A DNA stretch of 64,000 nt from JAALLB01 sp017643495. GTDB taxonomy: Bacteria > Pseudomonadota > Alphaproteobacteria > Rhizobiales > Rhizobiaceae. The notes beneath the pieces were generated by a model. The model had not been told where the DNA came from, did no database searches, and worked only from the letters and a program-made list of their open reading frames with translations. Made by a program: the position numbers and the translations under genes. The stretch covers positions 868,001-932,000 of the forward strand of contig OZ244147.1 in the NCBI GenBank assembly GCA_965216105.1, read 5' to 3'. Of this stretch, positions 43,916 to 52,606 are shown one piece after another. The first letter of the stretch is position 1. Each line of letters begins with the position of its first letter.

Positions 43916-45822
43916 TGGATACCGGACTTACCACAATTGATGAAAAGGACATTGCGCGCCATCTGCCCACTGCCCAGTCGATGGTCACCAAGCTGGTGCT
44001 TCTGGAAGCAAGTGACGGCAAGTCGCGGACAGAACTGGCCGGAACACGGCGACGTTTTGTCTCCACTGTGTCGACAGCGGGTGCAAAATCAAGCCGTGAA
44101 GTCGAACTCGCCAATACGCTTTCTGCAATTTCGCCGGATGACGGCATGCTTTCTCCGGTACAGCATGCAATTCTTTTCAAGACCCGCAGGGCAATTGCGG
44201 TTGCGCTTGCCGTCTCCGATGAATTTGCCAAGCAGACGGGGCTTGACAGCCTGCGTACGAAAAATGCTGCATCGACGCTGGAGGGCGAGGATGCCACACG
44301 ATATCGCGCCTTGCTGGAATCCTCGGCGTTTGTTTCCGCTTTCGCAGCGTCTGCCTATCTCCATCAGAAGGTAGAGGCTGCGGGCGAACCTGCCAATGAC
44401 GTTGAGGAACCGGGGTTCAATTTTGACACGCCACAGGATGCACTCAAGGCACTTGTTGGTGCGCTGGATGCAGCGGCATCGGGATCGCCCGACGATACGG
44501 TTCTGCAATCACGAATCAGGGCGTGTGCCGATGTTGCGCTGGAAGGCCTGTTGCAGAGAAAGGGGCGCTTTTCACAACTCGGCCCGTTTGAAACCACCCA
44601 TCTGCGGCTTGAGGCGGATGATTTTGAACTGAACGGCTTTGACGTGACGCCGGGGGCAAAAACCAAGCCACTGGTCATGACCTTCAAGAAACCGGACGAG
44701 ATTATCGGCAACCACATTGCCAAATACCAGTCCATGAAACTTGCCAAGATGTTGATGGCCTATGATTTTGACCGTCAGCTAAATCCGTTTGTCGAACTTG
44801 GCGGTTTCCTTTTCACCTTTATCGGTGACGGTTCTCCGGGCACAGGCAAAACCATTCTCATCCAGATGATCGCCGGGTTGATCAATGATTACTGCCAGAC
44901 TGCAGGTTACGGTTTCACCTACGAGAATTTCGGTGTTGACCAGATTTCATCCTACCAGGGTAAATCCGGACAAAACTGCAAGCAATTCATAAACAATGTG
45001 CTGAATCCCAAAACGATTGGTTTCGGTACGGTGGATGATATCGATCAGGTGGCAGCCAAACGATCTGACGACCGCGCATCAGCAGGCCAGCAGGAAGTTA
45101 CTGCGGTTCTGATGGAAAGTTTTGCCGGTGCAACGACCGTGGTACGCGGGAACTGCTCATTTGGAATGTTTTCAAATTATCCAGAAAACGTGGATGATGC
45201 CCTGCGCCAACGGGCAGGTGCGCGATGGCTTGTCGATGGGCCACAGACACGGGATGACTATATTGACATTTTTGCCCTGCTTGCGGGCAAGAACCACGAT
45301 ATCCCCCTGGGCGATCATGACCTGTTTTCCGCACAGGAGATCAAGGCGGCCGTATCAACAGCCTATGACCAGCACAACAAGCCTCAGGAAGAGGGGCTGC
45401 TTCGCGTGCATGAGCGGTTTGCCAAAGACAACAAGCTTAAGACGATGGCTGATGTCGGGACCTATCTTCACATGATCAAGCTGGCTGAACCGCGTTTTAC
45501 AGGCCGGGCAATCAAGAACATCACGGATGCAATCAAGATGCGTGCCATGGATGTTGAACTGCCCGATGAATGGTTCGAGCGGCCGGAAGATTTCATGCAC
45601 AAGCCTTATGATGAAAAGAAAGCCATGATCGAGGAACTGCGAGGACCCTTCACACTTGAAATGGTCATGCAGGAGATCAACCGGTATGCGGACTCCGAAT
45701 TCCGCTACACCGACAAATCCGACAGTGCGGCTGTTGAGGATATTATTCGCCGTGAGCGCCAGCGCGAGAAGGCCGTAAAGGAAATTGCTGCAATGAAATC
45801 AGACGGGCGGTGGAGTGAATAG
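43915..45822 (+). CDS. AAA+ ATPase with atypical Walker B
   Basis: 635-residue protein. The N-terminal 290 residues are helical and unlike known domains. The single AAA+ module follows: Walker A GDGSPGTGKT (residues 304-313), Walker B FGTVDDIDQVAAKR (Asp374-Asp375, where the second position is normally Glu), sensor-1-like GMFSNYPENVDDALRQR and an SRH-like RQRAGARWLVDGP. This order resembles the classic AAA clade (FtsH/Cdc48/katanin) but with altered arginine-finger spacing. A helical C-terminus ends in a charged coiled coil. The start is ATG 43915 (GAGG upstream), though GTG 43912 is possible. It is likely the motor of the five-gene cluster. Confidence 0.88.
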   Translation: MDTGLTTIDEKDIARHLPTAQSMVTKLVLLEASDGKSRTELAGTRRRFVSTVSTAGAKSSREVELANTLSAISPDDGMLSPVQHAILFKTRRAIAVALAVSDEFAKQTGLDSLRTKNAASTLEGEDATRYRALLESSAFVSAFAASAYLHQKVEAAGEPANDVEEPGFNFDTPQDALKALVGALDAAASGSPDDTVLQSRIRACADVALEGLLQRKGRFSQLGPFETTHLRLEADDFELNGFDVTPGAKTKPLVMTFKKPDEIIGNHIAKYQSMKLAKMLMAYDFDRQLNPFVELGGFLFTFIGDGSPGTGKTILIQMIAGLINDYCQTAGYGFTYENFGVDQISSYQGKSGQNCKQFINNVLNPKTIGFGTVDDIDQVAAKRSDDRASAGQQEVTAVLMESFAGATTVVRGNCSFGMFSNYPENVDDALRQRAGARWLVDGPQTRDDYIDIFALLAGKNHDIPLGDHDLFSAQEIKAAVSTAYDQHNKPQEEGLLRVHERFAKDNKLKTMADVGTYLHMIKLAEPRFTGRAIKNITDAIKMRAMDVELPDEWFERPEDFMHKPYDEKKAMIEELRGPFTLEMVMQEINRYADSEFRYTDKSDSAAVEDIIRRERQREKAVKEIAAMKSDGRWSE

Positions 45823-45824
45823 GA

Positions 45825-47084
45825 ATGCCCGAAACGCATGAAAAGCTGCTGCTGGTTGACGAACCGCACCTCGTTGAGCGTTACGGCAGGGCGATGACCG
45901 CATTTGATCTCAAGCCACCTCCGCTTGAATCCTTTCATGTGGACATGACAGGGTTTTCTCCGGAAGTCGCAGAGGCGTTGGGGAATGCGGATTATCTCGA
46001 TCCTCCGGGGGATGATCGCCGCTTCATTCTGGTTTCGCCACAGCAGGCTGATCTTCCGGTCGTGCATTCCTCCTTTTCCAATACAGGCGACCTGATGTCA
46101 GGTTTTTTCGAGAAAAACCGCAGGGTTCTCTATGCGCTGACAATCAAGGATGTGGTTTTCGGAGAAATTGAAGACAATGTTTTCGTGATCGATGATATCG
46201 ACGACCTGCTTTCAATAGAGCAGGTAACGTTCAAGATCGGCACCCATGAGGACCTGACCGGAAAAACCAATGAATTGAAGCGATTGATTGACCGCTTGTT
46301 GCAGGAACCGGATGCATGGAGAAATGATGCGATGCTGAACCGGATGGTCATGCTCGCTGGCCAGACCGGAGACATACGCGACAATGCGCTGGTTCCCGAA
46401 GCTGTTGTGTTCAGGAACGAGAATTTCTGGACGTCCCATTTTGGCGGAACCTACCTGTTCAATGACGAGCGGCAGATTACGGTTATCTGTGACCCCGAGG
46501 CACCCGGTTTTCGCAAGTCCCGACCCTGGGAAGTCGCCTATCTGGACATTGGCGATGGGGAAAGGGTCTTCGACTTTCTAGAAGCAAGCGGCAGGCTGCA
46601 GCAACCATCGGCTGACTGGCTTGAGAGTTCACGCCTGCTGGAACTGCGCAAGCACATGGCCGCTGCCTGGCTTGCTGCGCAGGAAGGTGACGAGATGCCA
46701 CCATCCCTCATAAACAAAACATGGGTAAGGCGTTGGGCGAGGGACAACCGCCGGCTTGTAAGCAATGACAATACACTGCCCCTGATCGAGTGGGTTGAAA
46801 AGCAGACCGGAGACGGCAAGCCGGTTTACATGGAAGACATAGATTTGCCAGACCGCTTCGCCCTGTGCCGTGCCCAGCCAGGGCATCCCGACATGGCATT
46901 GGTCAATCGCCTGATCAGCGAGTATCTGCCATATGATTTTATCACCCGTTATGAGTTTCACCGTCCCCTGTTTGTTCGTGAACGGACGGCATGGAACGAG
47001 AATTATGCAGAATTTGTAGCCGAGGCACTCAACAGTACCTATCTGATGAACAAGGCCAGGGTGTATGATGAACTGTACCTTTAG
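45825..47084 (+). CDS. Uncharacterised protein, fourth gene of the AAA+ cluster
   Basis: 419-residue acidic soluble protein starting two bases after the AAA+ stop codon. It contains an acidic beta-rich part (VVFGEIEDNVFVIDDIDDLLS), a helical part (NELKRLIDRLLQEP) and a C-terminal region with many Trp/Tyr/Arg (KTWVRRWARDNRRLVS, HRPLFVRERTAWNENYAEF). No membrane segment, signal peptide or recognised catalytic motif is present. Tight spacing with its neighbours indicates a shared complex or pathway. Function unknown. Confidence 0.8.
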   Translation: MPETHEKLLLVDEPHLVERYGRAMTAFDLKPPPLESFHVDMTGFSPEVAEALGNADYLDPPGDDRRFILVSPQQADLPVVHSSFSNTGDLMSGFFEKNRRVLYALTIKDVVFGEIEDNVFVIDDIDDLLSIEQVTFKIGTHEDLTGKTNELKRLIDRLLQEPDAWRNDAMLNRMVMLAGQTGDIRDNALVPEAVVFRNENFWTSHFGGTYLFNDERQITVICDPEAPGFRKSRPWEVAYLDIGDGERVFDFLEASGRLQQPSADWLESSRLLELRKHMAAAWLAAQEGDEMPPSLINKTWVRRWARDNRRLVSNDNTLPLIEWVEKQTGDGKPVYMEDIDLPDRFALCRAQPGHPDMALVNRLISEYLPYDFITRYEFHRPLFVRERTAWNENYAEFVAEALNSTYLMNKARVYDELYL

Positions 47085-47093
47085 GGGGAAAGA

Positions 47094-48203
47094 ATGTTTG
47101 ATCCGGTAATCCAGTTTTTCAAGGCGGCAATTTCAAGGATTGGTGCTGCCATAGCCTGGCTGTTTGCGGTAATCATCGCTCCGTTTGTATGGCTCAGAAA
47201 CCTGTACAGGCGTTCCGGATGGCTGATCCGCGGGGCGATTGCCATTCTCCTTCTGGGCATCCTTGTTCCTTATGCGCTGTTTTTCTGGAATGCAGCCTGG
47301 ATCAGGAATTTTGATCCTGACTATATCGCCCGGCATGACTTCACACAGCGGGTTACGGAGCCGGGGGCCAGGGTTGAAGGTCAGGAAGGTGTTTGCGGGA
47401 CTTCCGCCATTGTGGAGATTTCAGCAGAGCTGATTGATTTCAACGTCAACCAGAATGCCTGGATCCCGTCCAAGCTCCTGTCGAAAGCGGGGCTGTTCGG
47501 CATTCCCTGGAAGAATACACCCTTCATGGACAACAAGGCTGCGTTCCAGCTTGGCATCAACGAGATATTGAGACGCACGACACAGGAAGCAGTTGACCGG
47601 CTTGGCCGGCTCAGGGGAACGTCACGCATTGACCAAAACCTTCAGAACGCAAGACAGAACATCCACTACACGGAAGATCTCTGGTATTTTTCCATGAGCC
47701 CTTTTGGCCCCACTACGCCAACTCCGTCACGCTACAGGCGGGCAATGACCAACCTGCAGGATTTCAACACTGCGCTTTCAACCTGCGAAGCAACCTTTGA
47801 CCCACGCGCAGACAATTTGCTGCGGTTTCTTGACCAGATGACGAATGCCATTGGCTCCACATCCGATATTCTCAATGACCGGATGGCTGCAAGCAATGCC
47901 GGATGGTTCGATGTCCGGGCTGATGACCGTTTCTGGTTTGCCTATGGTCAACTCTATGCCCTCAACGGAATTCTGGAGGGCGCACGCAGTGACTTTTCCG
48001 AGGTTGTGCGAGAGCGCAACCTGACACGGACGTGGGACGAGGCGGCAAACCAGGCGCGCAATGCGCTCGACATACAACCCTTGATCATTTCAAACGGCAG
48101 TGAATCGGCATTCATCATGCCGTCGCATCTCGCGACCATGGGTTTTTACCTTCTGCGGTTGCGGGCAAACCTGACCGAGATACGCGATATTCTAGATCGC
48201 TGA
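47094..48203 (+). CDS. DUF2333 family membrane protein, fifth gene of the AAA+ cluster
   Basis: 369-residue protein with an N-terminal hydrophobic/amphipathic segment (about residues 14-35) and one strong membrane helix (GAIAILLLGILVPYALFFW, about residues 46-65), followed by a periplasmic domain. The C-terminal domain has the DUF2333 pattern (DLWYFSMSPFGPTTPTPSRYRRA; WFDVRADDRFWFAYGQLYAL; DFSEVVRERNL; MPSHLATMGFYLLRLRANL). The family is known mainly in gamma- and alphaproteobacteria and has no established function. It may anchor the cytoplasmic ATPase system to the inner membrane. Confidence 0.85.
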   Translation: MFDPVIQFFKAAISRIGAAIAWLFAVIIAPFVWLRNLYRRSGWLIRGAIAILLLGILVPYALFFWNAAWIRNFDPDYIARHDFTQRVTEPGARVEGQEGVCGTSAIVEISAELIDFNVNQNAWIPSKLLSKAGLFGIPWKNTPFMDNKAAFQLGINEILRRTTQEAVDRLGRLRGTSRIDQNLQNARQNIHYTEDLWYFSMSPFGPTTPTPSRYRRAMTNLQDFNTALSTCEATFDPRADNLLRFLDQMTNAIGSTSDILNDRMAASNAGWFDVRADDRFWFAYGQLYALNGILEGARSDFSEVVRERNLTRTWDEAANQARNALDIQPLIISNGSESAFIMPSHLATMGFYLLRLRANLTEIRDILDR

Positions 48204-48209
48204 TCCGGT

Positions 48210-48470
48210 CATTTTCTGTATTGTGCCGGCCGGATTACGTAGAGACACACCTGCTGGTGGCTTGAAAATCAAAATAACCGCTGGTAGTTGTTTGTTCATA
48301 TTTTCTATCTATAGTTGTATAAATGGTTGGCATTCAACCAAACCAACACGGTGCCCGGCGACCCCTGCTATAGCCGGTGCGCAGTGTGCCTGCCCCGATG
48401 CAGGTGCTTAAAGGGAGGGTCCGGTCCAATCCGCCCGGACCGGACCTTCCGACATCCAGGCATGCCAACT
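48210..48470. other. Structured intergenic stretch before trpL
   Basis: No protein-coding gene is supported here. The stretch contains a 10-bp perfect stem GGTCCGGTCC / GGACCGGACC (48418-48427, 48437-48446), a short CCTGC/GCAGG hairpin near 48390-48405, and an AT-rich upstream block that could hold a promoter. It may be a small RNA gene or the 3' end structure of the DUF2333 operon; the lack of a T tract argues against a standard terminator. Confidence 0.4.
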
Positions 48471-48478
48471 AAAAATGC

Positions 48479-48506
48479 TTGCACGTGCCGTGGTGGAAAG
48501 CTAAAG
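48479..48506 (+). promoter_or_regulatory. Predicted trpL promoter
   Basis: TTGCAC (48479-48484) and CTAAAG (48501-48506) at 16-base spacing. A start seven bases downstream would place the 5' end at or next to the trpL ATG (48514), giving a leaderless mRNA, as described for Sinorhizobium trpL. The -10 box is poor. Confidence 0.5.
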
Positions 48507-48513
48507 AAATGAC

Positions 48514-48558
48514 ATGAGTATTTTGCGCAACAACAACTGGTGGTGGAGCAGCCTTTAG
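48514..48558 (+). CDS. trpL: trp leader peptide TrpL
   Basis: 14-codon open reading frame MSILRNNNWWWSSL with three tandem Trp codons (48538-48546), 108 bases upstream of trpE(G). It is a classic attenuator peptide: ribosome stalling at the UGG codons in low tryptophan favours the antiterminator. Length and the WWW run match the leader peptide of rhizobial trpE(G), although the other residues differ. No ribosome site precedes it, consistent with leaderless translation. In Sinorhizobium the leader RNA and peptide also act in trans. Confidence 0.92.
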   Translation: MSILRNNNWWWSSL

Positions 48559-48617
48559 GCGGCTTTGCATCAGTGTGCGAAAAATTGAGGCCGCCGGAAT
48601 TTTCCGAGCGGCTTTTA
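48558..48617 (+). promoter_or_regulatory. trp attenuator: antiterminator and terminator hairpins
   Basis: GGCGGC (48558-48563) can pair with GCCGCC (48590-48595) to form the antiterminator. Alternatively the 48590-48612 segment folds as GCCGC-CGG / CCG-A-GCGGC, followed by TTTTATTTTG, an intrinsic terminator. The two structures share 48590-48595 and are mutually exclusive, and GGCGGC is masked when the ribosome reaches the trpL stop codon. Confidence 0.87.
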
Positions 48618-48666
48618 TTTTGTCCAGAGCCGCTTGGCAAATGCCAGCAAAAGCAGGAGGAGCCAG

Positions 48667-50823
48667 ATGGTTTCTGCAACATTGGAATTTGAAACAAGCG
48701 GAGGGGTTCATATCCGGAGGGAAAGTTTTCCTGACGATTATGCGACCGCTATCGACAAGACACTTGACCGGGTCAACAGCCAGCGCGGTGCTGTTCTTTC
48801 TTCAAACTATGAATATCCGGGGCGATACACGCGATGGGATACCGCCATAGTAAATCCGCCATTGGGCATTGAGGCGAGGGGTCGCGACGTCAAGATCACG
48901 GCTTACAATGCCCGTGGACAGATCTTTCTGGAGCCGATTTGTGAACTGCTTGATGCGCATGTGCACGTTCAGGCGGCAAACTTGTCCGGTGACACAATAA
49001 GCGTGACTGTACGAAAGGGTGAGAAGGTCCTTTCCGAAGAGATGCGTTCGCGTGCACCCACGGTGTTTTCTGTGGTTCGTGCCATCGTTGATCTGTTCAG
49101 AAGCAGCGAAGATCCAAACCTCGGTCTGTTTGGTGCCTTTGGTTATGACCTGGTGTACCAGTTTGACGATCTTGAATTCAGGAAAGCCCGGCCCGAGGAC
49201 CAAAGGGACCTTGTGCTTTTCCTGCCAGACGAGATTCTAATGGTTGATCATCACCAGGCGATTGCATGGCACGACAAGTATGATTTCACGATAGCCGGGA
49301 AATCCACACACGGCATTCCTCGTGAGAGTGTGGAAGAACCGTTCAAAATGACTGACAAAGTTCCCCCGGCAGGCGATCACGAGAAAGGTGAATATGCGAA
49401 ACTTGTCACCAAGGCCAAAGAGAAGTTTGTATGTGGTGACCTGTTTGAAGTAGTGCCGGGGCAGGTTTTCTATGAGCGGTGCACAACCGAGCCTGCGCAG
49501 ATTTCCCGCAAACTGAAAACCACCAATCCTTCTCCCTATTCGTTTTTCATCAATCTTGGAAACCAGGAATATCTGGTTGGCGCATCGCCTGAAATGTTTG
49601 TGCGTGTTTCGGGCAGGCGAATAGAAACCTGTCCGATCTCGGGAACAATCAAGCGTGGTCGTGATGCAATCGAGGACAGCGAGCAAATCATCAAGCTGCT
49701 CAATTCCAAAAAGGATGAGTCCGAGCTTACCATGTGTTCCGATGTTGACCGCAATGACAAGTCCCGCGTCTGTGAGCCGGGAAGCGTCAAGGTGATCGGT
49801 CGCCGCCAGATCGAGATGTATTCAAAACTCATTCATACGGTTGACCATATCGAGGGCAGGTTGAGGGAAGACATGGATGCCTTTGACGGTTTCCTGTCTC
49901 ATGCGTGGGCGGTGACTGTTACAGGAGCGCCCAAACTATGGGCTATGCGTTACATCGAAGAACACGAGCGAACCACTCGTGCATGGTACGGTGGGGCTGT
50001 GGGTATTGTTCATTTCAATGGTGACATGAATACAGGGCTGACTTTGCGCACAGTCCGCATCAAGGATGGTATTGCCGAAGTTCGTGCCGGAGCTACGCTG
50101 CTTTATGATTCCGATCCGGATGAAGAGGAACGGGAAACCGAACTCAAGGCATCAGCCATGCTGGCGGCAATTCGTGAAGCGGGGAAACCCAATGATGCAG
50201 CCACAAACCGCCTGACTGCCAAGGTTGGGCAAGGTCGCAAGATTCTTCTCGTTGATCATGAGGATTCCTTTGTCCATACGCTGGGCAACTATTTCCGGCA
50301 AACGGGAGCTGAGGTCCTCACGGTGCGTTCTCCGCTGGAGGATTCAGTACTGGATGAATATGCCCCGGATCTGGTTGTGCTGTCGCCCGGGCCTGGCAGT
50401 CCGTCGGATTTTTCCTGTAGTGAGACTATCCGCAAGGCAAGGGCCAGAGACCTTCCGGTATTTGGCGTATGCCTGGGGCTTCAGGCGATTGCGGAAAGTC
50501 ATGGCGGAAAGCTGTTGCAGCTTGATGTGCCGATGCACGGTAAGCCATCACGGGTGGAAGTGCTTGCACCCGGCGTGGTTTTCTCGGGCCTGGAAAAAGA
50601 GATCACCATCGGGCGGTATCATTCGCTGCATGTCGATCCTGAACATTTGCCGGACGGGTTTCTGGTCAGTGCGGTTACATCGGACGGTATCGTGATGGGG
50701 ATCGAACATGAAACAGAGCCGGTTGCCGCTGTCCAGTTTCACCCTGAATCGATCATGTCGCTCGGCGGAGAGGCCGGCATGAGGATTATCGAGAATGTCG
50801 TCGCACACCTTGGGCGCAAGTAA
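48667..50823 (+). CDS. trpE: Fused anthranilate synthase TrpE(G)
   Basis: 718-residue bifunctional enzyme making anthranilate from chorismate and glutamine, first step of tryptophan synthesis. The TrpE part (about residues 1-510) has the chorismate-site motifs GDLFEVVPGQVF, PISGTIKRG, SELTMCSDVDRND and GGAVGIVHFNGDMNTG. The glutamine amidotransferase part (about 525-718) has the LLVDHEDSFVHT start, the catalytic Cys in GVCLGLQAIAE, and His/Glu in FHPESIMS. ATG 48667 follows GGAGGAG. The fusion is typical of rhizobia. It is regulated by trpL attenuation. Confidence 0.96.
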   Translation: MVSATLEFETSGGVHIRRESFPDDYATAIDKTLDRVNSQRGAVLSSNYEYPGRYTRWDTAIVNPPLGIEARGRDVKITAYNARGQIFLEPICELLDAHVHVQAANLSGDTISVTVRKGEKVLSEEMRSRAPTVFSVVRAIVDLFRSSEDPNLGLFGAFGYDLVYQFDDLEFRKARPEDQRDLVLFLPDEILMVDHHQAIAWHDKYDFTIAGKSTHGIPRESVEEPFKMTDKVPPAGDHEKGEYAKLVTKAKEKFVCGDLFEVVPGQVFYERCTTEPAQISRKLKTTNPSPYSFFINLGNQEYLVGASPEMFVRVSGRRIETCPISGTIKRGRDAIEDSEQIIKLLNSKKDESELTMCSDVDRNDKSRVCEPGSVKVIGRRQIEMYSKLIHTVDHIEGRLREDMDAFDGFLSHAWAVTVTGAPKLWAMRYIEEHERTTRAWYGGAVGIVHFNGDMNTGLTLRTVRIKDGIAEVRAGATLLYDSDPDEEERETELKASAMLAAIREAGKPNDAATNRLTAKVGQGRKILLVDHEDSFVHTLGNYFRQTGAEVLTVRSPLEDSVLDEYAPDLVVLSPGPGSPSDFSCSETIRKARARDLPVFGVCLGLQAIAESHGGKLLQLDVPMHGKPSRVEVLAPGVVFSGLEKEITIGRYHSLHVDPEHLPDGFLVSAVTSDGIVMGIEHETEPVAAVQFHPESIMSLGGEAGMRIIENVVAHLGRK

Positions 50824-50835
50824 CGGTCGTGATCC

Positions 50836-50856
50836 GGCCCGGCGCCATGCCGGGCC
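50836..50856. terminator. GC-rich hairpin between trpE(G) and the dipeptide transporter
   Basis: GGCCCGGC-GCCAT-GCCGGGCC, an 8-bp perfect GC stem, 13 bases after the trpE(G) stop codon and before the convergent ATPase gene. No T tract follows on the plus strand, so it is a weak terminator candidate or an mRNA 3'-end stabiliser. Confidence 0.4.
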
Positions 50857-50910
50857 CAAAAAGCGGATTGCCAATTGCCTGTGTAGTGTTTCGCTCTTCT
50901 TGATGGAAGA

Positions 50911-51738
50911 TCAGGCAACCTTTGCAGCCAAACGCTTTTTGATGCTCTCGACATCAGCCCGCGGTGTCGCCGCAAAAAGCGTTTTCGTGTAGTTGTGCTG
51001 CGGGTTTGAGAAAACCTCGTCCCGGGTTCCGTATTCGACAGCTTCGCCGAAATACATCACCATCACCTCGTCGGCAATGTAACGAACCACGGACAGGTCA
51101 TGACTGATGAAGACATAGGTTAGCGAAAACTCGTCCTGCAAATCTGCCAGCAAGTTGAGAACCTGTGCCTGAACAGAAAGGTCCAGCGCTGATACCGGCT
51201 CGTCCAGAACAAGAAGCTGGGGGTTCAGCATCAAGGCGCGGGCAATTGCAATTCGTTGCCTTTGACCACCGGAAAACATGTGCGGATAGCGATTGAAATG
51301 TTCGGGAAGCAAGCCGATCTTCTCCAGCATCCCCATGGCACGTTCCCGCCTTTCGGAAACCGGTACGCTGCCATCAATGTTCAGCGGTTCCATCAATACA
51401 TCACCGATTTTCTGGCGCGGGTTCAATGAGCCGTAAGGGTTCTGGAATACGATCTGCACTTTCCTTCGCATTTCAGATGAAAGCGGCCCGGCTGTGATAT
51501 CGACCGGCTGGCCATCAATCAAAACCTCGCCGGAGGTCGGCGCATCAATCATGGTAATGATGCGAGCCAGTGTGGATTTGCCACAACCGGATTCACCAAC
51601 AACAGCCAATGTCTTGCCCTTTTCCAGTTTCAGGTCGATGCCTTTCAGGGCATGAACTGTTTTCTGCTTGCTGAACAAGCCGCCACCTATGCTGTAGTCG
51701 CGGGTGACGTTGCGTGTTTCGAGGACGATCTCGCTCAT
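50911..51738 (-). CDS. dppF: Dipeptide/oligopeptide ABC transporter ATP-binding protein (DppF type)
   Basis: 275-residue ATPase. Walker A is GESGCGKST, the signature is SGGQRQRIAIARAL, Walker B is LLVLDEPVSALD and the switch His is in FISHDLSVV. The C-terminal region (FSNPQHNYTKTLFAATPRAD) is the oligopeptide-transporter-specific extension. Its start overlaps the stop of dppD by four bases. It is the last gene of the minus-strand operon. Confidence 0.93.
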   Translation of the reverse strand: MSEIVLETRNVTRDYSIGGGLFSKQKTVHALKGIDLKLEKGKTLAVVGESGCGKSTLARIITMIDAPTSGEVLIDGQPVDITAGPLSSEMRRKVQIVFQNPYGSLNPRQKIGDVLMEPLNIDGSVPVSERRERAMGMLEKIGLLPEHFNRYPHMFSGGQRQRIAIARALMLNPQLLVLDEPVSALDLSVQAQVLNLLADLQDEFSLTYVFISHDLSVVRYIADEVMVMYFGEAVEYGTRDEVFSNPQHNYTKTLFAATPRADVESIKKRLAAKVA

Positions 51739-52604
51739 GCGGAGGCCTCCGGATTTGCCTGTTGTTCGAAGGTGAGATCGGTAACCGTGGGCAGACGGTC
51801 ACCGGTGGCGTTTTCTGGAAGTGCCGAGAGCAGGGCTTTTGTGTAGGAGTTCTGTGGGTTTTCGAAAAGGGAAAGAACATCAGCCTCTTCCATTTTCCGG
51901 CCCTTGTATTTGACAATCACCCGGTCGGCAGTTTCGGCAACCACTCCCATGTCGTGGGTGATCATGATCATTCCCATGTTCTTTTCCGCCTGGAGGTCAA
52001 CCAGAAGGTCGAGAATCTGTTTTTGAATGGTGACATCAAGGGCAGTTGTCGGTTCATCGGCAATCAGCAGTTTCGGATCGCAGGCGATGGCCATGGCGAT
52101 CATCACACGCTGGCACTGGCCGCCCGACATCTGGTGGGGATAGGCTGACAGGCGGTCTTCAGGGTTCGGCAGACCAACGGCCTCAAACAATTCTATCGTG
52201 CGGTCGCGTCTTTCCCGCTTGTTGAGTTTCGTATGCTCCCGCAACGTTTCATCAATCTGGAACCCCACGGTGAAGCACGGGTTCAGGCTGGCAATTGGCT
52301 CCTGAAAGATCATTGCCACATCCTTGCCCACCAGCTTGCGCCTTTCGGATGATGTGAGGTTCGAAATGTCACGCCCCTGAAACCTCAGGGCGTCAGCGGT
52401 AACCCGGGCTGTCCAGGGCAGGAGCCCCATCACAGCCAGCATTGAAACGGATTTGCCGGACCCTGACTCACCGACAATGGCAAGGACCTCACGTTCGTGT
52501 ACGGACAGCGAGACGCCATCAACGGCCTTCAGGTTTCCGCTTGCCGTGTCGAATTCGACCGTCAGGTTTTCGATTTCCAGTAGAGGTGTATCTGCTTTTG
52601 TCAT
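51735..52604 (-). CDS. dppD: Dipeptide ABC transporter ATP-binding protein (DppD type)
   Basis: 289-residue ATPase, the partner of DppF. Walker A is GESGSGKSV, signature MSGGQCQRVMIAMAI, Walker B LLIADEPTTALD, switch ITHDMGVV. ATG 52604 is two bases past the dppC stop and is chosen over the long in-frame extension to 52718, which lies antisense-free but inside dppC. The C-terminal oligo_HPY-like part is present (FENPQNSYTKALLSALPEN). Confidence 0.93.
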   Translation of the reverse strand: MTKADTPLLEIENLTVEFDTASGNLKAVDGVSLSVHEREVLAIVGESGSGKSVSMLAVMGLLPWTARVTADALRFQGRDISNLTSSERRKLVGKDVAMIFQEPIASLNPCFTVGFQIDETLREHTKLNKRERRDRTIELFEAVGLPNPEDRLSAYPHQMSGGQCQRVMIAMAIACDPKLLIADEPTTALDVTIQKQILDLLVDLQAEKNMGMIMITHDMGVVAETADRVIVKYKGRKMEEADVLSLFENPQNSYTKALLSALPENATGDRLPTVTDLTFEQQANPEASA

Positions 52605-52606
52605 GT

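Noticed and set aside
48223..48512. Short open frames in the intergenic gap before trpL
   Set aside because: The 60-65-codon frames lack ribosome sites, and one runs across the predicted trp promoter; the hairpin-rich composition argues for non-coding sequence.
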